NCBI GenBank assembly: GCA_030180075.1
Contig: JASNJN010000153.1
Span: forward strand, 1-20,447
DNA: 20,447 nucleotides
Reading direction: 5' to 3'
Source: Mikrocytos mackini
Taxonomy: Eukaryota > Endomyxa > Ascetosporea > Mikrocytida > Mikrocytiidae
The first letter of the stretch is position 1; every line of letters begins with the position of its first letter. The notes under the pieces are model-generated. The model had not been told where the DNA came from, ran no database searches, and worked only from the letters and a program-made list of their open reading frames with translations. The position numbers and the translations under genes were made by a program. Below, one piece after another: positions 9,261 through 17,799 of the stretch.

Positions 9261-10333
9261 TTATCCTTGATATCCCGAATTCCTTTTGTCTGCGTTATAG
9301 TTACCTCTATTGGAACTGTATCCTCTATTGTTGTATGAATTGTTGGGGTTACTATTTTTATTAAAGTTCGTGTTCCCTTGTCCTTTGTCTTGGTAGTTAC
9401 TTCGATAATTACTGTTATAACTTCCTCTATAACCCGAACCTTGTCTACTGTTAACAATTCGACAATCTTTCGTCGTATGACCACATCGCTTATGGTAAGT
9501 GCAGTACTTGTCTTGTGTTTGAGACACGGAACGCTCTATTTGTCTCTTTTGTTTTCCGACATCGTTTCGTTCTTGTGTGATAAGTAACTCTTCTACTTCA
9601 CATATACGATGGAACACATCTGCTGCATTATTAAGCCCTAGAAGCGTGACTTGACGTTGGGTCTGTAATGTGAGTCCGTTGAGAAAGGCTTCTGTCAATG
9701 CTTTGTCTCTCGTTATGTGTCTAAACCGGCACAGATGGCAACTCGATTATTGTAGTAGATGATAACGTTCAAGTACGTCTTTATTGAAGCAAACTGTCCT
9801 TGTGTGACTCGTCTCAAACTCCACGCATACTTTGACGCATCACAGGGTGGATACTTGAGTCTAATAATTTGTTGTAACATCTCAGTGGTACTCGTTGTTG
9901 TATTTAAATGTCTCTGGAGATCCGGTACAATCAGTGAAAGTAGTACAGCCCTCTGTACCTCTTCTGCCCATTTGTTCGCATTCACAATCGTGCTTAAGTT
10001 TTCTAGCCATACGATTATATCTTGTCGTGAGACATCTTCTAGTTTCTGAAGCTGATGGGAGATCTTTAAGGTAGTATTGGGTAACTCTGAAACAAACGTC
10101 TGTACTGCAGGTCTGAACGAAGGATCGTAGTCTCTTAACTCCTCTGTGTCTCGATTCTCTCGAGGTAACGTTCGACTCTCTTTCTTTTCAACTGAATCGG
10201 AAGAATTGTGTAGGTGTTTGGAATACTGCCTACGGTGGTGGAATGCTGTATTGTCATCCGGTTTCCCTTTGGATGAATTCATCTTGTCAGGAACCTTCTG
10301 GTTAAGTAGTTTTTGGAAAATTGATTTTGTCAT
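9261..10333 (-). pseudogene. Ty3/gypsy gag, frameshifted
   Basis: Gag would form the virus-like particle and package element RNA. The first frame (10333 to 9713) starts at an ATG inside the 5' LTR; a second in-frame methionine lies just after the LTR. It encodes a helical capsid-like region with LENLSTIVNANKWAEE. The second frame, different by one base, contains TEAFLNGLTLQTQRQ, then a zinc knuckle of C-x2-H-x4-H-x4-C type (CTYHKRCGHTTKDC), and an Asn/Gly/Tyr/Arg-rich tail. The two frames overlap around 9713-9735, so a one-base indel is likely there. The tail ends at a TAA in frame with protease. Confidence 0.82.
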
Positions 10334-10424
10334 GATTTTTAATATTTTATTTTAATTAAAACTCGTTTGAATTTAAACTCCTTTTTATGAATTTGAATTT
10401 GAATTCAAATTCTGATTCATTATA
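10284..10424 (-). repeat. 5' LTR of the Ty3/gypsy element
   Basis: This 141-bp repeat is identical to 5442-5582 except for one base. It should contain the promoter of the element; the sense strand starts TATAATGAATC. The gag ATG at 10333 lies inside it. The sense sequence right after the LTR is AGATGAATTCATCC, which does not start with the TGG expected of a tRNA-primed site. Confidence 0.92.
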
Positions 10425-10939
10425 GTGAGCATAATTGGAACAACAAAAATGCTTTTTGTTTGATCAAAAATGATGTAAACTTCACAATATAATTGAAAAT
10501 AAAAACAAATTCCAATTTATTTTAAAAAGCAGTCCCGCGAACGAGCGCGTGGGCTTCTTAGAAATATATATGGTTGCTTTCAATAGATCAGTCATTTAGA
10601 ACAATTACTAGATAACCTTTCTATGCCAAACGGAACCAAAGGTATGTATTAAATTCAAAAATGTATTCTTTATATACTAAAATTTAAAATAAAATATCGT
10701 ATAAATATCCATATAAAATAACCTATAAATCAAACAATAGTTTAATATAAACTGTATTAAAATGGAGAATTGATTTTTGATCCTGTATTTTCTTGCATAT
10801 GTAGAAATTCGGCAAAATGTAAATACAGACATTTATAGCATCTATTAATCCACAGGTGCATTTCTAGAACAACTATAAACACACTATAGTCTAGTTTCCT
10901 TCTTCTGCAAACTAAATATTTTCAAACTTCTTGAACTTT
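10425..10939. other. Upstream region of the ARL1-like gene
   Basis: AT-rich intergenic DNA between the LTR element and the GTPase gene, with no open frame. A small GC-rich patch at 10534-10553 can form a short hairpin (CCCGCG against CGCGTGGG with a bulge). The promoter of the GTPase gene must lie here, but no specific element was recognised. Confidence 0.45.
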
Positions 10940-11494
10940 ATGGGAATCATAGTTTCTTCTTTCAAGAACCTCCTAAACCTTTTCTCCTCGGACAAAGAAG
11001 TCAAATTGTTAATACTTGGTTTATCCAACGCTGGGAAAACCACATTGCTTCAACAGCTCAGCAACTCCGAGACAAAGACAGAACCAATTCCCACAGTCGC
11101 CTTCAACATGGAGTCCATGTCTTACAACAACATCAAAATGCAAGTTTGGGACTTAGGAGGCCAGACTAACATCAGGCGTTATTGGTCTTTATATTACAAA
11201 GATACCGACGCTGTGATTTACGTTTTGGACTCTACAGACGCAGACAACGACTCTGTAAACAAAGATGAGTTCAACCAGCTTTTAAAAAGCGATGAGTTAA
11301 AAGACGTAAAGTTCTTAGTTCTAGCAAATAAGTCCGATTTACCAAATTCACGCAAAAGTGAAGAGATTAGAAAAGTGTTGAATATACCCGTACCAAAAGA
11401 AGATGAAGAGATTTCAATACATACAGTAAGTTGTAGTGCATTGAATGGAGATGGAGTTAAAGAAGGAATGGAATGGTTAGCAAATGTGTTGTAA
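10940..11494 (+). CDS. ARF-like small GTPase, ARL1-type
   Basis: This 184-residue protein is a myristoylated Arf-family GTPase, which in known cases controls Golgi membrane traffic. I place the start at the ATG at 10940, because the protein then begins MGIIVSSF with the N-myristoylation glycine at position 2; the frame upstream has only a TTG. The P-loop is GLSNAGKT (27-34), with Ser where the family usually has Asp. The switch I threonine is T52, then WDLGGQ (70-75), NKSD (130-133) and SCSA (164-167). GGQTNIRRYW after switch II resembles ARL1 more than Arf1 or other ARLs. Length is normal for the family. It lies tail to tail with the Snu114-like gene, about 200 bp apart. Arf-family membership is certain; the ARL1 subtype is likely. 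Confidence 0.9.
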   Translation: MGIIVSSFKNLLNLFSSDKEVKLLILGLSNAGKTTLLQQLSNSETKTEPIPTVAFNMESMSYNNIKMQVWDLGGQTNIRRYWSLYYKDTDAVIYVLDSTDADNDSVNKDEFNQLLKSDELKDVKFLVLANKSDLPNSRKSEEIRKVLNIPVPKEDEEISIHTVSCSALNGDGVKEGMEWLANVL

Positions 11495-11697
11495 AAATAG
11501 TTAAATAAAACATGATTAATAATAATTTTAAAACATAGTTTTGTATTTATTTATTTTATTTTAAAACAACTTTTAAATTAAAAATAAAGAAATTAAAATT
11601 ACATAAATATAAACTGTGAATGTGAATTTAAAAGAAAGCTTTAATGTAACTGTATAAATAATGTATACATTAAAAAGGAAACTAATAATTCAATAAT
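11495..11697. other. Intergenic region between convergent genes
   Basis: About 200 bp of AT-rich DNA between the stop codons of the ARL1-like gene (+) and the Snu114-like gene (-). It holds only AT-rich 3' end sequence. Confidence 0.6.
11504..11509 (+). terminator. Polyadenylation signal of the ARL1-like gene
   Basis: AATAAA lies 10 bp after the stop codon, in AT-rich DNA. The short distance fits very short 3' UTRs, but in such AT-rich sequence it may be chance. Confidence 0.4.
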
Positions 11698-13908
11698 TTA
11701 CTGTATATTCTGTTTTATTATCTTTTCATAAATCATTTGTTCTAAATTATCTTTCTTTGTATTTTTTACTCTTTTAAAGTCTTTACAAATTTCAAGTTCG
11801 CCTGGTATTTTATTCCAACCTTCAAATTTATAATCTATTAAAACGTTTCCTTCTGTTAAAACATTCATTTCTACTTCTAAACCCAACGCTTCAATTGCTG
11901 GAATGTTTCCCTCTAAAACTAATTCTAAAGTATTATTGTTTTCTTTTGTTACAACAAATCTTCTTTCTTTTAATTTGTTGATTGTTAATTCTTTGTGTTT
12001 AATATTTGTGAATATAAAAGAAACATTTAAAATAGGTTCTAAAATACAAACTCTACAATCTTTCCACGTGTTTATGAGTGTTTCTTTTATTGTGTTAATG
12101 TGTTCACTATTTTGTTTCAATTGTAATTCATTTATTAATAAAACAGAATTTCCTAAAGTTGAATTAATAAATGGGCTTCTTTTAATCATTTCTTTAAATA
12201 CATTTTCTATTTCTTTAATGAGTCTATTTTCAATGTTAGTAAAGTTATACATTAAATAATTTACTGTTTTCATTTCTTCATTGTTTAATTTAATACTTTT
12301 AGAGTCTTTAACATTTTTAATATTTTTAGTAACAATATTATTATTACTATAAAAGCAACCTTTAAAGAGTATTTTATTGTTTTCTATTGTTACTTCTTTT
12401 TCTTCTTTATTACGTACACTTTCTAAAAGGTTAATCGAAGGCAAACTCAACAAAAACTCATTTTCAGGGTTAAATAATCGAAGTAGCTTTATAATGTAAT
12501 CCAATTCTATCTCTTTATTAAAGTATAATTTAATTGTTTTACTTTCTGTGAATTTGTAATTAAAAGAACGGAATAAAATTGATAGTATTTTAAGTGATTT
12601 CTTAAGTTGATTGTTAATTGTCATACTTTCTATTTCTAAGTTATAAATTGTGAAAGAGTGTTTGTTAGAAGTGGAGTTAAAAGGATACTTTTCAATGAGT
12701 TGTAACATGTCTTCTTCTTTAACTTTTATACTGTTTATTATATTTTCGTTTATATTTGTGTTTAGTTTGTATTTAGAAAATAAAGAAGTTAAATATTGTG
12801 TTGGTTTATTACACACAAAGTTTATAATGTAATTGTTTTGGTCTCCAAAATTAGTCCATATGTTATCTAGTTCTATGTTTATTACATTTATTGTGTTCAT
12901 TTTTTGTAACTTATTCGATTGTTCATTTTGTATTCGTTTGTATTCCAAGTTTATTTCTTTTATAAAGTTTTCGTGCTCTTTTTTAAGTTTAATGTAAAAA
13001 TAGAATGGAATTTTTTGAAGTCTATCTTTCATAGTTTGTAAACCATTAAAATACTTCCGTTTAAAGGAGCCGTGTATTTTAATGTCGAATTTAAATTGTG
13101 TGTTGAGATTGGTTTGTAGCTCGGAATCGTCGTTGCTGTTGAAAATTATTTTGTATAGAGAAAGAATGTCTTCTAATTCAGAAAGTAAAGATTTTTCCAC
13201 TTTAAAGATAATGCCTGTTAAAGCACTTGTAATGTATATAGTCGTATTGAGATGGAATAACTTTTTGAAGTTTAAAATTCTGTTTTCAATTTCACAAGGA
13301 GTCATTTGTAGATTTATAAATGCTAGATCTATTTTTGTAATGATTATTAAATTACTTTGGTCATTCAGTAATTCATTATCTATGTCAAAATTAGTTAGTT
13401 TTAGTTGTAAATTTGTAAAATCATAAATCGTGAATTTTATTTTTGGAATTGAGGAAAGTAAGTCTTCTTCATCAAATTGGGAACAACCAGGAGTATCTAA
13501 TATAACAAGGTTGATATATTCGTCTTCCATAGAGTAAGTTGTTCGATGAACTTTTGGGAGAATAGTTCGTTTTCTATGTTTCTCATAACAGAAATTATCT
13601 ACAAAATTACTGAACAAAGGAATTTGGCTGAAAGGAGAAAATTTAGATGGGTCTTTAATACCAAACGTATGCTCTATTGATTGTATAAGAAAGGAAATAA
13701 AAGAGGACTTTCCTGAAGACCTTGTTCCTGTAAGTAGAATAGGTATTGTAGTTGATTTTTTCTTTTCTGGTCTGTATTGTGGGATAGCTGAATTATTATA
13801 TCTAATAAACGTTGTAATAGGCTTTTGTATTATTGATGAATCGAGTGACATCTTTTGTTGTTGCTGTATGAGGCTAGCCTCGGCAATTGACTTGCTTTCA
13901 CCATTCAT
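11698..13908 (-). CDS. Divergent EF2-family GTPase, probable U5 snRNP protein Snu114
   Basis: This 736-residue protein is most likely the U5 snRNP GTPase that helps unwind U4/U6 and disassemble the spliceosome. Visible GTPase motifs are GTRSSGKS (61-68), DTPG (138-141), TKID (191-194) and SALTG (228-232). FVDNFCYEKHRKRTI (102-116) and KIDLAFINLQMTP (192-204) match the pattern of Snu114 better than that of EF2 or EFL1. The C-terminal EF2-like domain shows LEPILNVSF (623-631), NIPAIEALGLE (668-678), LTEGN and KIPGE (700-704). It is well short of the usual 900-1000 residues: the acidic N-terminal extension is nearly absent and the middle domains are very divergent and Asn/Lys-rich. EF2-family membership is strong. 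EFL1 or another EF2 relative remains possible. Confidence 0.75.
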   Translation of the reverse strand: MNGESKSIAEASLIQQQQKMSLDSSIIQKPITTFIRYNNSAIPQYRPEKKKSTTIPILLTGTRSSGKSSFISFLIQSIEHTFGIKDPSKFSPFSQIPLFSNFVDNFCYEKHRKRTILPKVHRTTYSMEDEYINLVILDTPGCSQFDEEDLLSSIPKIKFTIYDFTNLQLKLTNFDIDNELLNDQSNLIIITKIDLAFINLQMTPCEIENRILNFKKLFHLNTTIYITSALTGIIFKVEKSLLSELEDILSLYKIIFNSNDDSELQTNLNTQFKFDIKIHGSFKRKYFNGLQTMKDRLQKIPFYFYIKLKKEHENFIKEINLEYKRIQNEQSNKLQKMNTINVINIELDNIWTNFGDQNNYIINFVCNKPTQYLTSLFSKYKLNTNINENIINSIKVKEEDMLQLIEKYPFNSTSNKHSFTIYNLEIESMTINNQLKKSLKILSILFRSFNYKFTESKTIKLYFNKEIELDYIIKLLRLFNPENEFLLSLPSINLLESVRNKEEKEVTIENNKILFKGCFYSNNNIVTKNIKNVKDSKSIKLNNEEMKTVNYLMYNFTNIENRLIKEIENVFKEMIKRSPFINSTLGNSVLLINELQLKQNSEHINTIKETLINTWKDCRVCILEPILNVSFIFTNIKHKELTINKLKERRFVVTKENNNTLELVLEGNIPAIEALGLEVEMNVLTEGNVLIDYKFEGWNKIPGELEICKDFKRVKNTKKDNLEQMIYEKIIKQNIQ

Positions 13909-13923
13909 AAAATTAAAATTTGG
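13909..13923 (-). promoter_or_regulatory. AT-rich leader before the Snu114-like start
   Basis: The sense strand reads CCAAATTTTAATTTT directly before the ATG. AAATT-like motifs just upstream of start codons are known in microsporidia. This supports the ATG at 13908 as the start, but the motif is weak evidence in AT-rich DNA. Confidence 0.35.
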
Positions 13924-13958
13924 AAAGAATTACCAACCTTCACAGGGATCGGCTGTAC

Positions 13959-14150
13959 TCAACAAATTTTGTATTGGTGTAAGGTATCTGTTAAACATTT
14001 GCATATCAACCTTTCCGCAATCCATCTCTTTTCAAAGGGTTTAACTTGAATCGTTGTCCCATAAATCGTTGTAAGGGCGATACCATACTCTTTTTCTGTA
14101 CCAAAGCTTTTATAGATTATTTTTAAGACATTTATGGCCAATTTTTTTAA
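13959..14150 (-). pseudogene. Open frame without a start codon, possible gene remnant
   Basis: A minus-strand frame of about 63 codons runs from an in-frame TAG near 14151 to a TGA at 13959. It contains no ATG. Its composition (for example KSFGTEKEYGIALTT and PFEKRWIAERLICK) looks more protein-like than a random frame in AT-rich DNA. No family was recognised. It lies between the Snu114-like start and the downstream end of the membrane-protein gene. It may be a decayed gene, an exon of something larger, or chance. Confidence 0.25.
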
Positions 14151-14244
14151 CTAAAAATCACTTATTTTTTATTCCTAAGTAACAATTTATAATCGTTATT
14201 CACAACCGTATGTACTTTATCAACATATACTTACTCATTTAAAC

Positions 14245-15359
14245 TTATACTCTATTTCTAAGCCACATATCCATTTCCCTGAGGATTTCTTTCGCCACAC
14301 CATTCAATTCATTTGTTACCCAATGCATTTCCAGGTCATCCAAACAAATATCAATAATTTCATTTTCCTCAATTGTATACTTTAATTTCTTTTGTACGTT
14401 TATTATTCTGTATATATTCGTCGCGAACAACGTTTTAAGCCCATCTATTTCTTTATATACTTCCAAATCTTTAAACTTTTCTTTAGGCACACAATTAAAC
14501 TCATAACAATCTTTTATATCTATTTTAAAGTCATATAAAGCCCATGTGACATTTAAAAGCATAAAATAGGTAATGCTGTAGCTGTTGATTTAAACTTAAC
14601 CAATAATAAGCTTATTTCCATCACAAGTTCTTTTAGTTCATCTTTTTTAACATTTTCATTATTTGCATTCTTTAAGTTTTTATCAACGCTTAAAAGTTGT
14701 TCTACTGATTCTTGAAACGTTTCCAATATTTGTTTTATAATATTGTTATGGACATTGAGTTCATTGCTCCAGTTTGTTATAAATATGTCTGGGAATGAGT
14801 TGTCTTCTTTTATAGATTGGTCTGCTACGCTCTGTAAGTACGAAATATTCCTCAAAAAGTTCCCTAGCGTTTTTTGGCTTAGTAATTGGTCGATAGTGTT
14901 TTGAATGATTTGGATATTGTTATCTTTGGATATAAACACTCTGTCGAGAGAGTAGGTTAGACAATAACGTAGTGCACGCAAGTAATCACGGATGTTCCGC
15001 GCGTAGTTTCCAAATATGTTTGGAGTAGATGTGCTATTATCGCGGAAATTGAGTGAATATGATTCTTGGTGGTCAATAAGACTTACTGTGATCGATTTAC
15101 ACTTTGAAGAAAGTAAATCGGGAAACTCTGGTTCGTGCGATGGTAGTGTGGATATTATGGCGTTAAAACTCTCGAGAACAAAATTGTCTGTAGCCTGTAT
15201 GTTTCTTAATGTTTGTTCTTTTGAAAATGAAAATTTATTTTTTTTGACATTTGATTTGTTGGTTATGTAGACTATCAAAAACAAAATGAGTGATAGAATT
15301 AGCACGAATGTATAAAGTATTATGATTTTTCTTCTTCCTATTCTGTTTTTAAAAAACAT
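14245..15359 (-). pseudogene. Type II membrane protein of unknown function, split by a frameshift
   Basis: Two overlapping minus-strand frames look like one protein of about 370 residues. The first (15359 to 14553, ATG start) begins with basic residues and one hydrophobic segment (about residues 11-33, ILYTFVLILSLILFLIVYI). That predicts a signal anchor with the rest outside the cytosol or in the lumen. The remainder is soluble, mainly helical, and rich in Asn, Ser and Leu. The second frame (14562 to 14245) starts at an ATG overlapping the end of the first by 10 bp and continues with similar composition. The switch lies at a TTTT run near 14565, where one extra T would join the frames. It could be a sequencing error, a real mutation, or two genes. 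No family was recognised. Confidence 0.55.
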
Positions 15360-15739
15360 ACAAATTTAAATGGTTTGAAGTTTTCAGAACTTCAACAGAG
15401 ACTAAATTAACAAATTGATCACTGAACAATACAAAGGAATTTGAATAGAATCTGGGGGTTAGTCAGTGAATGGATTGGAAATTATTTTATTTTTGAAACG
15501 TTGATTCTGATTGGTTATCCGAATATTTGTTATGCACAACTTTTCATACAGAATTGTTAGATATCGGCAATTAAATAGTTACATGGAATCAAATGGTTCA
15601 AGCATGCCTATTACGGTTATGAACCTTTTCTCATTGGGATTGGTAGGAGTCAAGTGTTTTGACAAACTATCTATTGATTATTGTTAAATATGAACCTATG
15701 CGATGACAATTTTAAACCTATAATTAATTATTATTAACA
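15360..15739. other. AT-rich region upstream of the membrane-protein gene
   Basis: No gene or clear repeat was seen. It presumably holds the promoter of the minus-strand membrane-protein gene. Confidence 0.45.
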
Positions 15740-16430
15740 AAGTCACTGTGACCTGGTCACTTCAGCCGTTTCCTGTGAAACAAAGGGATTCCATTCTAAC
15801 TTGGTGGTTCACTTTGGATCTCCTTAGCCTACTCCTGGTTCCACGGAGCCATTTAAGCCCCTTTGATAACCCTCATCGGGTTCCCGTGTAACCCAGTCAA
15901 AACCACTTATTTCCGCTTACTACTCTCTTCATTGGGGGCTCGGCGTGTATGTGGTTGACCAGGTTACTTGGGTGTTACCAGGCCGCTGTGGTATCAAACG
16001 ATACCACTCCGTTTCTTCGCCCATGGCGATATAAATCGGAGACCTTGTTTTGGTCAATGCGCAAATCCCAAAAGGTTGTCGCAAAGTTTCACCACCTTCT
16101 CGTTGAGAACTGGTATTCATGGTTCACCTTCCCTTTGGGTGGTTTACCGGGCCAATGGGCAGGGAATCATGAATTTATTCCGGACCCGTCTTCTTATTGT
16201 GGGCCTTGCGGCCCCGCGTTAAAGCGTTAATGACGGGACAGACCAACTTGGTTCCCCATCTGGCTTTATTGTCTCCCTAATAGGGACCAGACAGGGGTTG
16301 GGTTATTGGCCGTTTTGAAGGCCGGGAGGAATGTGGAGCCCTTGTCGCGCTAGTTGTTGCGACCTCGGGCTCTTCACCTCCATCCTGGGCTCGTGTTGCA
16401 CTCTGCAGCGATACCCAGGGAAAATTTTAA
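15740..16430. repeat. GC-rich structured block, probable interspersed element or non-coding RNA
   Basis: About 690 bp far richer in G and C than its surroundings, ending abruptly in an A/T-only tract from about 16420. Overlapping frames on both strands show no domain, so I treat it as non-coding. Local hairpins are frequent: GTGGTATC (15988-15995) with GATACCAC (16000-16007); GGGCC (16201-16205) with GGCCC (16210-16214); TCCCTA (16274-16279) with TAGGGA (16281-16286); a two-part stem GAGCCC and GTCGC (16336-16348) with GCGAC and GGGCTC (16359-16372); and CCTGGG (16384-16389) with CCCAGG (16414-16419). It was checked for rRNA and tRNA signatures without success. The terminal hairpin followed by an A/T tail is reminiscent of a SINE-like 3' end. 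Confidence 0.45.
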
Positions 16431-16730
16431 AATTTTAAAAATTTTTTTTACTGCAGCAAATATATATTAAGAAAAATGCATATAAAAGAATACTCAAATA
16501 AATAAATCGAAGAATAATAAACGAAGAAATCTGGAAAAAAGTCACCCCGTATTTTACGTTTTTATACATCATAATCAAGTCAATTTTATATCAAAACAAG
16601 CCTAATTCTATGTCTATCGCTGATTTATCACATAAATACTTTTACTTTCAAAATAATTTGCTCATGTTTAATAAAATATAAGAATGGCCATATTACACTA
16701 TTTTGTGTGGAAAATCTTAATTTTTAAAAA
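16431..16730. other. AT-rich stretch with no gene
   Basis: AT-rich DNA following the structured block. No open frame and no clear repeat was seen. Confidence 0.5.
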
Positions 16731-16788
16731 TTTCAAACATCAACTAAATTAAGCCAATATACACAACATATCGGTTGGAATCTTGTTT

Positions 16789-17482
16789 CCCACACTTTCT
16801 TCCGATTCCCACACTTTCTTCCAAACCCCACGATCGTCCATTTTAGCATGTTTGCTGGTGGGTTTATGGTGTTTCACACATCATAACCGATATATGACGA
16901 TATTTCTCAGAGACTGAGACTCTTTAGATCGGTTAATACGAAACTCCACGCTATATTCTTGAACATTACAAGCGCGTTCCCAATTTTGAAAATTTGAAAA
17001 TTTAAAGCAATTAAGTCATATATACGTGTAAAATCGACTTCCCAGCTTTTATAGCCTAATATATTTGTAATAATTTTCAAAAATGATCTCTAAAATTAAA
17101 TATAATTTATTCCCACATGCCATATTTAGTGATAAAAATCAACTTAAAAGTCACTGTAATGTGAGTACGTAGTCGGTTATTCAACCGTGTAAATATGCTT
17201 ATATTTATCCATTAAACAGATTGTATGTAATAATTGGCCAATATTCAGAGTATTTTGTTGTTCGTTAGGCTCGGGAAAAAAAACCAAAAAACCACTTTTA
17301 ATTTTTTCAAAAACCTACGCTAGAGTACTCACCGAAAATGTTAAATATGCACAATATGGGGCTAATGTGAGTATGTAGCCGTGAGATGGCATTATTTTCC
17401 GCATTTCTGGTAAAAATCATGATAAAATTGATCCGAGTGTGGGATTTGGAAGAAAGTGTGGGAAATGGAAGAAAATGTGGGG
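16789..17482. repeat. Long inverted repeat with tandem 19-bp units in both arms
   Basis: The left arm (16789-16831) contains two copies of CCCACACTTTCTTCC 19 bp apart, followed by AAACCCCAC. The right arm (17437-17482) is its reverse complement with about four mismatches over 43 bp. The roughly 600-bp centre is AT-rich and non-coding. GCCAATATA-type sequences lie outside both arms (near 16752 and 17540), which suggests the true ends are further out. It is likely a non-autonomous DNA transposon, with the 19-bp units as candidate transposase-binding sites. No target duplication was identified. Confidence 0.6.
17158..17381 (+). repeat. Direct repeat pair AATGTGAGTAYGTAGYCG
   Basis: AATGTGAGTACGTAGTCG (17158-17175) recurs as AATGTGAGTATGTAGCCG (17364-17381), 16 of 18 bases identical and 206 bp apart, inside the inverted-repeat element. 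Confidence 0.6.
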
Positions 17483-17799
17483 TGGCGATTTATAGCCCAA
17501 CAAATCATTTAAATTAGCGCTAGATAAATTATTTGCATATATTGGCCAATACTTTAATCAAACCATGTTCAACATCATGTCCTTTTCGGGAGTAACTTTT
17601 TCCAAATTTCTTCGTTCAGTATCGAAGAATTATGTCACAAATTACATGTTCCAATACATTTTTACACTAGAAACCCCGTCAAGATCTCTAGAAGGGTTCT
17701 AGACTCTGAATATAATACCCAGAGTTGTTATGAAAACGGGTGAAACTACAATAATACCACTCATTCCGGTTTAAACCAGTTAAAACCGGTTTACTCTAC
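17483..17799. other. Non-coding stretch with a short perfect hairpin
   Basis: No gene was seen. TCTAGAA (17687-17693) pairs perfectly with TTCTAGA (17697-17703) across a GGG loop. A GGTTTAAACC-rich patch at about 17768-17792 resembles the subterminal repeats of MITE family A, but no CAGGG terminus was found with it. Confidence 0.4.

Larger units (their letters stand above)
5443..10419 (-). mobile_element. Ty3/gypsy LTR retrotransposon, defective
   Basis: Near-identical LTRs flank a minus-strand gag, protease, reverse transcriptase, RNase H and integrase series, the Ty3/gypsy (Metaviridae) gene order. The interior is non-functional as read: a frameshift in gag, a stop between gag and protease, a MITE with a deletion in RNase H, a frameshift before integrase, and a second MITE inside the integrase core. 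The element's coding DNA looks richer in G and C than the cellular genes nearby. No clear 5-bp target duplication was found: the left outer flank reads CCCGT and the right reads GTGAG or TTATA, depending on where the LTR edge is drawn. Confidence 0.9.

Noticed and set aside
12650-13426. Plus-strand frames of 60-114 codons opposite the Snu114-like gene
   Set aside because: They are shadows of the AT-rich minus-strand gene, rich in Phe, Ile and Leu with no domain.
15929-16230. Overlapping frames of 63-93 codons on both strands in the GC-rich block as genes
   Set aside because: They overlap each other on both strands, lack any recognisable domain, and arise from the low stop-codon frequency of GC-rich sequence.
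15740-16430. Ribosomal RNA fragment
   Set aside because: The universal small- and large-subunit rRNA motifs I looked for are absent.
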